From positions 1 through 28,889 of the forward strand of contig CABRGB010000020.1 of the NCBI GenBank assembly GCA_902470345.1: 28,889 bases of DNA. Direction: 5' to 3'. Each line of letters opens with the position of its first letter. The stretch's first letter is position 1. A model generated the notes under the pieces. The model was not told the origin of the DNA, searched no databases, and saw nothing but the letters and a program-made list of their open reading frames with translations. A program made the position numbers and the translations under genes. The DNA comes from an uncultured Collinsella sp. (GTDB lineage: Bacteria; Actinomycetota; Coriobacteriia; Coriobacteriales; Coriobacteriaceae). Below, piece after piece: positions 15,482 through 24,210 of the stretch.

Positions 15482-16279
15482 GTGGCGCTGGTATTTGACG
15501 TTCAGCAGGCGAGCGGTAAGCCCGACGATAATCGTCGCCCTGGCACCGCGTGCCCCTTTTGCGATACCGAGGAACTCGCCAACATCATCCAGCGCGATGG
15601 CGACTGCATCTGGCTCGAGAATAAGTTCAAGACCTTGCGGGCCACCCGTCAGACCGTATTGATCGAGTCGGCCAATCACGATGCCGACCTGGTGACCTAT
15701 GAACCGGATGAGCTGCATCATGTGATGCGGTTTGCCCTGGGCTGCTGGCAGCAGATGATCGATTCCCAACAGTACCGCAGTGTGCTCATGTACAAGAACA
15801 AAGGCCCGCTTTCGGGCGGCAGCCTCGTCCATCCGCATATGCAGATTGTGGGTCTGGAGCGGGAGGACGGTTATGCAGCACTAGCCCCCGCCAACTTCGA
15901 AGGCATCGATGTCTGGCGACACGGGAGGGTCGCGGTCAACATCTCAACCGAGCCGATTATGGGATTCTTTGAGGTCAACGTCTCGGCTCCACAGGGAATC
16001 GCCGCCAGCGACGACGCCCGCGACCAAGCCGAAGCGGACCTGTTTGCCGATGCGATTCAGGTGGCCCTGCGCTATATCCTGCACGAGCACCATGGCGGTC
16101 GCGCGGAGTCGTACAACTTGTTCTTCTACCACATGGACGGCCGGACCATTGCCAAGGCTCTGCCACGTTGGGTGGTTTCGCCCTACTTTGTGGGCTATCG
16201 TCTGGCCCAGGTCAATGCCGAGACCACGCTCGATATCGATGCTGAGCGCCTGCGTGCGCATCTGGAAACGCTCGCGTAG
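15482..16279 (+). CDS. GalT/HIT-superfamily nucleotidyltransferase-like protein (DUF4931-like)
   Basis: A 265-residue soluble protein. CPFC at 24-27 is the metal-binding pair seen at the start of galactose-1-phosphate uridylyltransferase-type folds. GGSLVHPHMQIVGL (112-125) is the HIT-superfamily active site in its GalT form (HPHxQ, His119 as likely nucleophile). It is shorter than true GalT (about 340 residues) and best resembles the DUF4931 group of GalT-like proteins, so nucleotide transfer or hydrolysis is likely but the substrate is unknown. The start is GTG at 15482, with GGAGG 8 nt upstream inside cutC. It converges with the symporter gene 31 bp away. A 7-bp inverted repeat (16269-16275 with 16284-16290) in the gap may be a weak terminator. 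Confidence 0.8.
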   Translation: MALVFDVQQASGKPDDNRRPGTACPFCDTEELANIIQRDGDCIWLENKFKTLRATRQTVLIESANHDADLVTYEPDELHHVMRFALGCWQQMIDSQQYRSVLMYKNKGPLSGGSLVHPHMQIVGLEREDGYAALAPANFEGIDVWRHGRVAVNISTEPIMGFFEVNVSAPQGIAASDDARDQAEADLFADAIQVALRYILHEHHGGRAESYNLFFYHMDGRTIAKALPRWVVSPYFVGYRLAQVNAETTLDIDAERLRAHLETLA

Positions 16280-16309
16280 CAAGGCGAGCGCCTGCGAAAA
16301 GAGTGCTGC

Positions 16310-17308
16310 CTAGCGTGCCATCGCGTCGCGCCCGGCCTCGACCCGCTTGCGCTGTTTGGCGCGCTCCTCGCCGGTCAGACGTTCAAAGAGATGTCCGATA
16401 AGCGAGGCGAGTACCTGCTGAAACAGCGTACCGCACATGACGGGGAATACGACCTCGCCGGGAAAATACTGTGTGGCGATGACGGCGCCCGAAGAGATAT
16501 TGCGCATGCCGCAGGTAAAGCACATGGTGGTCGTCTCGCTATACGGCAGATGCAGGGCACGTGCGACCAGGATGCCGATGATAAAGCCACTGATGGCGAA
16601 CGAAAGGATAAAGAGGGCGACTTCCAAACGCTCAACATTCATGTGCAGCACGTACTCGCTCATGGCGGTGGAGTTGGACGCGATGACACCCATCATCATG
16701 AACTTGCAGGCGGGCGAAAGCGCGGGGGAGAGTTTCTCATGACCCCAGCCGCGCGTGAGTTCGTTGATCACGATGCCGAGCACGGCGGGGATGGCGATCA
16801 TAAAGGCCATGTCTTGCATCATGCTCAGCACATCGATCGAGACGGTGGCGCCCAGCAGGAGCTTGAGCGTAAGAGGAATCGTCACAGGTGAGATGACCGA
16901 GGACGTCAGGATGATGGTGAGCGCGAGCGGGCCGTTGCCGCCGAACATGCTAATCCACATAAAGGCAGTGACTGCCACGGGTACGCTGTACTCGAGCACG
17001 ATGCCGCAGACAAGGTTGGGGTTGGATCCAAAGAATAACGATCCCATGGTATAGGCTGCGATAGGGATAAGCACCGCCGAGACGAGCAGCGCCAAAATCA
17101 GGTGCAGCGGACGATGGAACACCTCAGCCACCTGGTGGAAGGTGTTGCTGAGCGCACCCTGAAACGTCATGAAGGCAAACAAGGTGGGAACGATAGGCTT
17201 GAGAACGCCGATCTGCTGGGGAAAGAGCACGCCGAGCGCCACGCAAATCGGAACGATGACCTGCATGTGCCCCGCGAGAAACTTGCCCAGTCCAACCCAT
17301 TGCTTCAT
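16310..17308 (-). CDS. BASS-family (bile acid:Na+ symporter-like) membrane transporter
   Basis: A 332-residue membrane protein with about ten hydrophobic segments. It shows the PF01758-type layout: PTLFAFMTFQGALSNTF near helix 2-3, GIVLEYSVPVAVTAFMW in the middle (helix 4), and MCFTCGMRNISSGAVIATQY near the C-terminus, which corresponds to the conserved GxRN motif that binds sodium. Members carry bile acids, pantoate, pyruvate or other organic anions with Na+. The substrate cannot be assigned. ATG at 17308 is preceded by GGGAG at rather long spacing; ATG at 17266 is an alternative. The C-terminus is short, basic and cytoplasmic (EERAKQRKRVEAGRD). It is a single gene, divergent from the recJ operon. 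Confidence 0.88.
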   Translation of the reverse strand: MKQWVGLGKFLAGHMQVIVPICVALGVLFPQQIGVLKPIVPTLFAFMTFQGALSNTFHQVAEVFHRPLHLILALLVSAVLIPIAAYTMGSLFFGSNPNLVCGIVLEYSVPVAVTAFMWISMFGGNGPLALTIILTSSVISPVTIPLTLKLLLGATVSIDVLSMMQDMAFMIAIPAVLGIVINELTRGWGHEKLSPALSPACKFMMMGVIASNSTAMSEYVLHMNVERLEVALFILSFAISGFIIGILVARALHLPYSETTTMCFTCGMRNISSGAVIATQYFPGEVVFPVMCGTLFQQVLASLIGHLFERLTGEERAKQRKRVEAGRDAMAR

Positions 17309-17450
17309 ATACTCTTGTGACTCCCTTTGCTCGTGAATCCGTTTTGAATGGATATGCTAGACGCTCGCATGCGTTCGTGCGTCAGAAACGCTCGAATATT
17401 TCGAGGCTATTACCGGCATCGTTTACCGAAACCGCGGCGTGCTGCGGCGA

Positions 17451-17476
17451 TTTGCGTCCGCGCTGCACGGTATAAT
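17451..17476 (+). promoter_or_regulatory. Promoter of the recJ-relA operon
   Basis: A consensus TATAAT (17471-17476) lies in the context CGGTATAATAAA. The upstream TTTGCG (17451-17456) is only 14 bp away, so the -35 is uncertain. The distance to the leader ORF start is about 57 nt. Confidence 0.55.
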
Positions 17477-17532
17477 AAATCCGTTCAACAGATCTGCCTG
17501 CCGAAGCGGGCATACACAGAGGACTCATCGCT

Positions 17533-17598
17533 ATGAACCGTGAGAGGTATCGCGGCGACCTGCCCCTATCGGGGGTGGGTGCCTATGTCATCGCTTAA
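17533..17598 (+). CDS. Possible leader peptide (21 residues) overlapping the recJ start
   Basis: ATG at 17533 has AGAGGA 9 nt upstream and opens a 21-codon frame (MNRERYRGDLPLSGVGAYVI then A). It ends with TAA at 17596-17598, 14 bp inside the recJ-helicase gene in another frame. The overlap and the ribosome site suggest translational coupling: ribosomes ending here could reinitiate at ATG 17585. Short ORFs are common by chance, so this is a candidate only. Confidence 0.4.
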   Translation: MNRERYRGDLPLSGVGAYVIA

Positions 17599-20500
17599 GA
17601 CGACGCATCGCTGGGCGGTCGCTCAGCAAAACCCCGAGCTCGAAAAGGAGCTTTCGGCTGGCCTGGGCATACCCGGGCTGGTGGCGCGCATTATGGTTGC
17701 GCACGGCATTACATCCATCGAGGAAGGCCAGCTGTTTTTGACGCCTTCGCTCGATCGCGACTGGGCCGACCCACTCATTATCCCAGGCATGTCGGTCGTT
17801 GCCGACCGCGTTGAGCGCGCTATTCGCAACCACGAGCACATCGCGGTCTTTGGCGATTTTGACGTTGACGGTATTACGTCGACCTGCCTGTTGACCGAGG
17901 CACTGCGCACGTTTGGCGCCGATGTCACGCCGTTTATTCCGCATCGCTTTGACGAGGGCTACGGCCTGTCGCGTGCGGCGCTCGACCGCGTCAACGAGCT
18001 CGCCCAACCCAACCTGATCGTGACCGTCGATAACGGCATTGCCGCCAAGGAAGAGGTTTCCTATCTGGAGAGCCTGGGGATCGATTTGGTGGTCACGGAC
18101 CATCACGAGCCCTCCGACCAGGTGCCGCAGGGCGTGCCCCTGACCGACCCCAAGCTCGAGGACGAGGGTCCCTCGCGTGAGCTTGCCGGTGCCGGCGTGG
18201 CACTCAAGCTGGTGCAAGTCCTGGGCGAGCGTCTGGGCAAGCCGTCGTATTGGCGTTCGCTGATCGAGGTTGCGGCGCTGGGCACCGTGTCCGACATGAT
18301 GCCGCTGACGCCCGAGAACCGCGCGCTGGTCGCCGAGGGCATCCAGCAGATGCGCGTGACCGCCCGCCCCGGCTATATCGCGCTGGCCGCGCTCGCCAAG
18401 GCGGACCTTTCGAGCATTACGGCGGATGGCCTGTCATTCTCGCTCATTCCCCGCTTAAACGCTGCCGGCCGCATGGCCGATCCCAAGCTGGCGCTCGACC
18501 TGCTGCTTGCCCGCGATCCTATCGAGGCAAGCGCGCTGGCGGCCGAGCTCGAGGAGATCAACCGGCAGCGTCGCGAGATCGAGGCGGAGCTCACACGCGA
18601 TGCCATGGCAAAGGTCGAGGAGACCTATGATGGCGGTCGCGCAATCGTCGTGGGTGGCGAGGGCTGGCACGAGGGCGTCAAGGGTATCGTGGCGAGCCGC
18701 CTGACCAACCGTTATCACGTGCCGGCGCTGCTGTTCTCGATCGAAAACGGTATCGCTCGCGGTTCGGGTCGCTCGGTGGGCAAGGTCAACCTGTTCGACG
18801 CTGTCGAGCGCTGCTCCGATCTGCTGATTCGTCGCGGCGGACATGCGGGTGCGGTGGGCGTGACCATCGAGGCGTTCAAGCTCGACGAGTTCCGCCGTCG
18901 CCTTTCGGCCGTGCTATCGGAGCTTCCCGCCGAGGACTTTGAGGACACCGACGAGGTTGCCGCCACCGTTGACCTCTCCGAGCTGAATATTGAGACCATC
19001 GAGCAGATCTCCCGTCTTGAGCCGTTTGGCCAGGGCAACAAGGTGCCGCTGTTGGCGGCCGAGGGCGTGACAATGTGCGATCGCGCCGTGGTGGGCAAAA
19101 CCGGCGAGCACATGCGCTTCGTGGCGACCGATGGCGCCGCGAGTGTACCGGCCATTATGTTCCGCGTGCCGCAGATCGATAAGCTCATCAATTGCGATAG
19201 CGCCGTCGATTTGGTGTTCGAGGCCGTGGCCGAGCATTGGCAAGGTCGCGTAAAGCCAAAGCTCATGATCAAGGATGTCTTGGTCCGCGATACCACGGCG
19301 CCCAGCGTTGACGATCCGGCATGTGAGCTTCGCCGCGGCGTGGAGCCTGCGGACGCCGGTCTTCGCCTGGAGTCCCGCAAGCGCCAAACGCTCGCCCAGC
19401 TTTCCTATACCGAGCTGACGCGCTCGCTTATTCATGGCTTTATCGGTTCGAACCAGCCGCACCGTGCGCAGGTCGAGGCGCTCGATGCCCTGGCCGATCA
19501 CCAGAGCGTCTTGGCCGTTATGGGAACGGGGCGCGGCAAGTCGCTTATCTTCCATGTGCATGCCGCGCGTGAGGCGGTCCTTCGCGGGCGTGCGAGCATC
19601 TTTGTCTATCCGCTGCGCGCGCTCGTTGCCGACCAGGCCTATCACCTCTCGTCGACGATGGCCGCGCTCGGCATTGGCGTGGGCGTGCTGACCGGCGAGA
19701 CCGTGGAGGCGGCGCGCGATGACGTGTTTGCCGGCTTGGCTTCGGGCCGCACCGGCATCGTGCTCACGACGCCTGAGTTCCTGTCCATTCACCGCGACCG
19801 CTTTGCGCGTTCGGGACGCATCGGTTTTGTCGTTATCGATGAGGCGCATCATGCCGGTCTTGCCAAGGGCGGTGACCGCAGCGCCTATCTCGACATGCCC
19901 GATATCCTCAAGGCCCTGGGCGACCCGGTCGTTCTGGCCACGACTGCCACCGCAACGGCTCCGGTTGTGGCCGAGCTCGCCCGCGTGCTACCGATTACCC
20001 GTACGGTGGTCGACGAGACGGTGCGCGAGAACTTGCAGCTCGAGGATGACCGAGACCTTGCGAGCCGCGAGAACCGCCTGGTGTCAATCGTGGCGACAGG
20101 GGAGAAGACCGTCATCTACGTCAACTCGCGCGACCAGTCCGTGACGCTTGCTAAGACGCTGCGCAAGCGGGTACCCGATTGCGCGACCCGCATCGCGTTT
20201 TATAACGCGGGGCTTGCGCGCTCCGATCGTCGCCGTGTCGAGGAGGCGTTTCGAGACGGCAGCCTCAGCTGCATCGTTTCGACCTCTGCCTTTGGCGAGG
20301 GCGTCAACCTGCCCGATATCCGCCATGTCGTGCTCTACCACATGCCGTTTGGCAGCATTGAGTTCAACCAGATGAGCGGACGCGCCGGTCGCGACGGCCA
20401 ACCTGCCGTGATTCACCTGCTCTATTCGTCGCGTGACGCTCGCATTAACGAGCGCCTGCTCGACTGCTACGCGCCCGAGCGCGATGAGCTCGTCACGCTC

Positions 20501-20872
20501 TATCGCGCGCTGCAGACCATGTGGCGCTCCAACCGCGGCAAGACCGGAGACGACTCGTTTAGTGCGAGCGATATCGATATCGCGCAGATGTGTCTTGCCA
20601 TCGATGCCCGCACGCCGGTCGATGAGCGCTCGGTGGCAAGCGGTCTGGGAATCTTCGAAGAGCTTGGTTTCTGTCGCGTTTCGGGGTTTGACGATACCCG
20701 TCGCATCGCGATGGCCGAAAACCCCGGCCGCGTGCAATTGAGCAGGTCAATTCGCTATTTGGAGGGCTTGCGCTCGCGCATGGAGTTCTCGGCTTTCCGG
20801 AGCTGGGCGCTCGATTCGTGCGCTTCTGATATGCTAGCCAAAGTTAACCGCCCGATCGTACCACGGGCCTAG
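17585..20872 (+). CDS. recJ: RecJ single-strand exonuclease fused to a RecQ-like DEAH helicase
   Basis: A 1095-residue two-part DNA repair enzyme. The N-terminal half is RecJ: DHH motif FGDFDVDGITS (from ~89), VTDHHEP (~170), SLIPRLNAAGRM, and the DHHA1 motif RRGGHAGAVG (~415-424). An OB-like region follows (EPFGQGNKVPLLAAEG, GEHMRFVATDG). The C-terminal half is a superfamily 2 helicase: Walker A MGTGRGKS (646-653), VIDEAHH (DEAH from 752), TTATAT and motif VI QMSGRAGRDG (929-938), then a winged-helix-like tail. No RQC zinc cysteines are evident. RecJ degrades ssDNA 5' to 3' and RecQ unwinds ends for it, so the fusion joins partners that normally cooperate in the RecFOR pathway. The open frame starts at GTG 17540, but ATG 17585 with GGGGG 9 nt upstream is preferred. 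relA follows after 15 bp. Confidence 0.92.
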   Translation: MSSLKTTHRWAVAQQNPELEKELSAGLGIPGLVARIMVAHGITSIEEGQLFLTPSLDRDWADPLIIPGMSVVADRVERAIRNHEHIAVFGDFDVDGITSTCLLTEALRTFGADVTPFIPHRFDEGYGLSRAALDRVNELAQPNLIVTVDNGIAAKEEVSYLESLGIDLVVTDHHEPSDQVPQGVPLTDPKLEDEGPSRELAGAGVALKLVQVLGERLGKPSYWRSLIEVAALGTVSDMMPLTPENRALVAEGIQQMRVTARPGYIALAALAKADLSSITADGLSFSLIPRLNAAGRMADPKLALDLLLARDPIEASALAAELEEINRQRREIEAELTRDAMAKVEETYDGGRAIVVGGEGWHEGVKGIVASRLTNRYHVPALLFSIENGIARGSGRSVGKVNLFDAVERCSDLLIRRGGHAGAVGVTIEAFKLDEFRRRLSAVLSELPAEDFEDTDEVAATVDLSELNIETIEQISRLEPFGQGNKVPLLAAEGVTMCDRAVVGKTGEHMRFVATDGAASVPAIMFRVPQIDKLINCDSAVDLVFEAVAEHWQGRVKPKLMIKDVLVRDTTAPSVDDPACELRRGVEPADAGLRLESRKRQTLAQLSYTELTRSLIHGFIGSNQPHRAQVEALDALADHQSVLAVMGTGRGKSLIFHVHAAREAVLRGRASIFVYPLRALVADQAYHLSSTMAALGIGVGVLTGETVEAARDDVFAGLASGRTGIVLTTPEFLSIHRDRFARSGRIGFVVIDEAHHAGLAKGGDRSAYLDMPDILKALGDPVVLATTATATAPVVAELARVLPITRTVVDETVRENLQLEDDRDLASRENRLVSIVATGEKTVIYVNSRDQSVTLAKTLRKRVPDCATRIAFYNAGLARSDRRRVEEAFRDGSLSCIVSTSAFGEGVNLPDIRHVVLYHMPFGSIEFNQMSGRAGRDGQPAVIHLLYSSRDARINERLLDCYAPERDELVTLYRALQTMWRSNRGKTGDDSFSASDIDIAQMCLAIDARTPVDERSVASGLGIFEELGFCRVSGFDDTRRIAMAENPGRVQLSRSIRYLEGLRSRMEFSAFRSWALDSCASDMLAKVNRPIVPRA

Positions 20873-20887
20873 GGGAAGGGGACCTCG

Positions 20888-23248
20888 ATGGATGCCGCAG
20901 CCCGTACCGCCCATGATTCCACCCTCCAGCCGTTTTCGGAGATGGAGCACTATAAGCATGCCGATGAGCTGCCGCCCGAGATTATGGCGGACAGCTACGA
21001 CAAGCTGGAGCGCCTGTGCCTCAAATATATGAATGAGGATGACTTTTCCAAGGTGGAGCAGGCCTACTGCTTTGCTGCCGAGAAGCACTGCAACCAAAAG
21101 CGGCGCTCGGGTGAGATGTACATCAACCATCCCGTCGAGGTGGCTATCATTCTGGCCGACCTCAAGATGGACTGCGATGTGGTGTGCGCCGCGCTGCTGC
21201 ACGATACCGTCGAGGATACCGAGACCTCGCTTGCCGATGTGTCCGGCCTGTTTGGCGATACGGTAGCCGAGCTCGTCGATGGCGTGACCAAGCTCACCAA
21301 CATCGAAGTCGATAGCATGGACGAGAAGCAGGCGCTTACGCTGCGCAAGATGTTCCTCGCCATGTCCAAGGACATCCGCGTCATTATCGTCAAACTTGCC
21401 GACCGTCTGCACAACATGCGCACCCTTGCAGCCCTGCGTGAGGACCGTCGCCTGTTTAAAGCTCGCGAGACCATGGACGTGTATGCGCCCCTGGCCGACC
21501 GTCTGGGCATGAGCTCTATTAAGTGGGAGCTCGAGGACCTGTCCTTCTTCTACCTTGAGCCCGACGCCTACCAGCGCATCGCGCGCATGGTGGCGGAGTC
21601 TCGTGAGGTCCGTGAGCGCTATCTGGCCGAGACCATCAAGACGCTCACCGACGAGCTCAACCGCATTGGCCTGGAGGGCTTCCAGATCAACGGCCGCTCC
21701 AAGCACTATTGGTCCATCTACCAAAAGATGAAGCGCAAGGGCAAGGAATTCTCCGAGATCTACGACCTGGTGGCACTGCGCGTCATCACGCATTCGGTGC
21801 GCGATTGCTACTCCACGCTCGGCGCAGTGCATACGCTGTGGCACCCCATGCCCGGTCGCTTTAAAGACTATATCGCCATGCCCAAGGTCAATAACTACCA
21901 GTCGCTCCATACGACGGTTATCGGCCCCACGGCCCGCCCGCTCGAGATTCAGATTCGAACCTACGAGATGCATGAGCAGGCCGAGTACGGCATCGCCGCC
22001 CACTGGCTGTACAAGAAGTCGGGCGGATCGTCTGCCTCTAAGACCAACGATGCGCAGCGTCTGGACGACCAGATCAACTGGCTTAAGCACTCACTCGACT
22101 GGGCGGCGTCTGACGAGATCACCGATGCCAAGGAATACCTGCACTCACTGAAGGTCGACTTGTTCGACCAGGAAATTTTTGTATTTACGCCCAAGGGCGA
22201 GGTCATGGCGCTTCGTGCCGGCTCTACACCGCTCGACTTTGCCTACGCCGTTCACACCGAGGTGGGCAACCACTGCGTCGGCGCTAAGATCAACGGTGCG
22301 GTGGCCCCGCTCACGCACGAGATCAAGACGGGCGACCGCGTTGAAATCCTGACCAACAAGAGTTCCAAGCCGTCGCGTGATTGGCTCAAGATCGTCAAGA
22401 CGCCTTCGGCCAAGTCAAAGATTCGCCGTTACTTCGCCGCCGCGACCAAAGACGATGACGCTGCGGCCGGCCGCGATATACTGGCCAAGGACCTGCGCAA
22501 GCGCGGGTATGGCATCTCCACGCCGCGATCCACGCGTGCGCTCAACGCCGTGGCGGAGCAGTTTAACTACAAGCAGCTCGAGGACCTGTTTGCCGCCGTC
22601 GGCGCCGGCAAGGTTGCCCCGCGCGCTGTGGGTAACAAGGTCGAGCAAATCTTGGACCCCAAGCCCGAGGAACAGGTCACCAAGGCCGAGGCTATCGCCG
22701 AGGTCGTCAAGCAGCCGGCCCGAGGCTCCAACCGCAAGCCGCAAAAGCGCGGCAAGAGCGCCAGCAACGGCATTATCGTCAAGGGCGAGAGCAACAGCGG
22801 ACTGCTGGTCCGTCTGGCGCATTGCTGCAATCCGGTGACGGGCGACGACATCGTCGGCTTCATCACGCGCGGTCGTGGCGTTTCGGTGCATCGCGCCAAC
22901 TGCCCCAACGTCAAGGGTCTTATGGAGCATCCCGAGCGCATGATCGAAGTGGAGTGGGACGGCGCTGCCGACACCCTCTTCCAGGTCGAGATCGTGGTCG
23001 AGTGCCTGGACCGCATGGGCCTGCTCAAGGATGTCACCATTGCCATTGGCGATGCGGGCGGCAATATCCTTTCTGCCGCCACGTCGACCAACCGCGAGGG
23101 TATTGCAACCCTACGCTTTATGGTCGAGATCTCGGACGCGAGTGGTCTGGATCCGCTGCTGGCCTCTATCAGCAGCGTTGACTCGGTCTACGACGCGCGC
23201 CGCCTGATGCCCGGCGAGGGTGGAGCCCAGCTTAAGCGCCGCGTTTAA
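20888..23248 (+). CDS. relA: Bifunctional (p)ppGpp synthetase/hydrolase RelA/SpoT
   Basis: A 786-residue cytosolic stringent-response enzyme that makes and degrades (p)ppGpp on amino acid starvation. The HD hydrolase domain has His67, His81 and LLHDTVEDT (His105-Asp106) plus KLADRLHNMRTL. These metal ligands are intact, so hydrolase activity is expected. The synthetase domain (about 260-375) has GRSKHYWSIYQKMKRKG, IYDLVALRVI and YQSLHTTVIGP. A TGS domain follows (about 430-490, FTPKGEVMALRAGSTPLDFA), then a Cys/His region (HCCNPVTGDD..HRANCPNV, ~644-675) and a C-terminal ACT domain (RMGLLKDVTIAIGDAGGNI). ATG 20888 has AAGGGG upstream. It is co-transcribed with recJ; recJ-relA linkage is also common in Firmicutes. 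Confidence 0.97.
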   Translation: MDAAARTAHDSTLQPFSEMEHYKHADELPPEIMADSYDKLERLCLKYMNEDDFSKVEQAYCFAAEKHCNQKRRSGEMYINHPVEVAIILADLKMDCDVVCAALLHDTVEDTETSLADVSGLFGDTVAELVDGVTKLTNIEVDSMDEKQALTLRKMFLAMSKDIRVIIVKLADRLHNMRTLAALREDRRLFKARETMDVYAPLADRLGMSSIKWELEDLSFFYLEPDAYQRIARMVAESREVRERYLAETIKTLTDELNRIGLEGFQINGRSKHYWSIYQKMKRKGKEFSEIYDLVALRVITHSVRDCYSTLGAVHTLWHPMPGRFKDYIAMPKVNNYQSLHTTVIGPTARPLEIQIRTYEMHEQAEYGIAAHWLYKKSGGSSASKTNDAQRLDDQINWLKHSLDWAASDEITDAKEYLHSLKVDLFDQEIFVFTPKGEVMALRAGSTPLDFAYAVHTEVGNHCVGAKINGAVAPLTHEIKTGDRVEILTNKSSKPSRDWLKIVKTPSAKSKIRRYFAAATKDDDAAAGRDILAKDLRKRGYGISTPRSTRALNAVAEQFNYKQLEDLFAAVGAGKVAPRAVGNKVEQILDPKPEEQVTKAEAIAEVVKQPARGSNRKPQKRGKSASNGIIVKGESNSGLLVRLAHCCNPVTGDDIVGFITRGRGVSVHRANCPNVKGLMEHPERMIEVEWDGAADTLFQVEIVVECLDRMGLLKDVTIAIGDAGGNILSAATSTNREGIATLRFMVEISDASGLDPLLASISSVDSVYDARRLMPGEGGAQLKRRV

Positions 23249-23284
23249 TCGCGACGAACGTGCCACATTGTCGATATTCGCTAC

Positions 23285-23312
23285 ACTCGAGGCATCGTTT
23301 GATGCCTCGAGT
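23285..23312 (+). terminator. Perfect hairpin between relA and the hydrolase gene
   Basis: A perfect 12-bp stem (23285-23296 with 23301-23312) with GTTT loop lies 36 nt after relA and 20 nt before the next start codon. It is followed by TCTATA rather than a T-run. It could attenuate or process the operon message between relA and the hydrolase. Confidence 0.6.
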
Positions 23313-23332
23313 TCTATAGAGAGGAGAGGGAC

Positions 23333-24016
23333 ATGAGTGCTGTGTCCTTGGATGTAACTCCCAAGGGATCGGTCAAGATCGAGACGCTTGTAAACGGTCC
23401 CATTCAGACCAATAGCTATGCTGTTATTTCGGACAATGAGTGCGTAATTATCGACCCCGCATGGGAAGGCGAGCGCTTGGTGGAGCATATTCGAGCCGAG
23501 CATTCCGGCGTACGCATGCTTGGCGCCGTTTGCACTCATGGCCATGCCGATCATGTTGGTGGTGTTGCCGGCGTGCGAACCACCGTTGGCGAGGGTTGTC
23601 AGTATGAGCTGTGTGCTAAGGATGTGGCGGTGCCGCATGCGAACATCGAGGAACAGCGAGCTATGTGGGGCATTGAGACGCCCGACCCTGGGGAGCCGAC
23701 GCGCCTGCTCGCCGAGGGCGATACTCTCGAGGTGGGCGATATCTGCCTGCAGGTGATCGAGACACCAGGGCATACGCCGGGCGGAATCGTCTTGTTTGCT
23801 GCCACCGAGCAGGGGAACATTGCCTTTGTGGGCGACACCCTGTTTCCGGGTGGGCACGGCCGCACCGATCTTTCTGGAGGAGACGAGGCGGCGATTCTGC
23901 GCTCGCTCTCCAAGCTCGCCCGGCTTCTCCCGCCCGATACCGTTTGCCTAACCGGCCATGGCGATTCGACTACCATGGCACGCGAGCTCATGCAGAACCC
24001 TTTCATTCAGGTGTAG
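23333..24016 (+). CDS. Metallo-beta-lactamase-fold hydrolase, glyoxalase II-like
   Basis: A 227-residue cytosolic hydrolase. The complete binuclear metal site is visible: THGHADH (His69, His71, Asp73, His74), GHTPGG (His147), GDTLF (Asp168) and TGHGDSTT (His209). The overall layout (NGPIQTNSYAV opening, short length) is that of YcbL/glyoxalase II-like thioesterases rather than beta-lactamases or RNases. It lacks the C-terminal glutathione-binding domain of classical GloB, so the thiol ester substrate is uncertain. The ribosome site GAGGAGAGGG is strong. It sits downstream of relA, a position where similar hydrolases are often found in recJ-relA clusters. Confidence 0.88.
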   Translation: MSAVSLDVTPKGSVKIETLVNGPIQTNSYAVISDNECVIIDPAWEGERLVEHIRAEHSGVRMLGAVCTHGHADHVGGVAGVRTTVGEGCQYELCAKDVAVPHANIEEQRAMWGIETPDPGEPTRLLAEGDTLEVGDICLQVIETPGHTPGGIVLFAATEQGNIAFVGDTLFPGGHGRTDLSGGDEAAILRSLSKLARLLPPDTVCLTGHGDSTTMARELMQNPFIQV

Positions 24017-24142
24017 CTTTACAGTCGGCTTCTGAAGCACGAGAAGCGTCCAAACGTCAAGCTATTTTTCCCCAACGGGTCAATTTCGTAGGGCAAACGG
24101 TCAAAAAAGTCTGTTTGGACGATATTCGTGAACAAACGAACG

Positions 24143-24170
24143 TTTATGCTCGGGTGCGCCGTGGTAAAAT
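24143..24170 (+). promoter_or_regulatory. Candidate promoter of fba
   Basis: TTTATG (24143-24148) and TAAAAT (24165-24170) are 16 bp apart in the 194-bp gap before fba, giving a leader of about 35 nt. Elsewhere in the gap, GTCCAAAC and GTTTGGAC form inverted arms about 60 nt apart; I attach no function to them. Confidence 0.45.
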
Positions 24171-24210
24171 CACAGGCGTTATCGGAGCAACCTTACAGGA
24201 GGTTTCTTTT

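Noticed and set aside
20834..22090. 418-codon minus-strand frame opposite relA
   Set aside because: Antisense shadow of the relA HD/synthetase region, with no motif and no ribosome site.
24048..24120. Inverted GTCCAAAC/GTTTGGAC and AACAAACGAACG pattern before fba as a CIRCE-like or sugar operator
   Set aside because: It does not match the CIRCE consensus, the arms are about 60 nt apart, and there is no supporting regulator.
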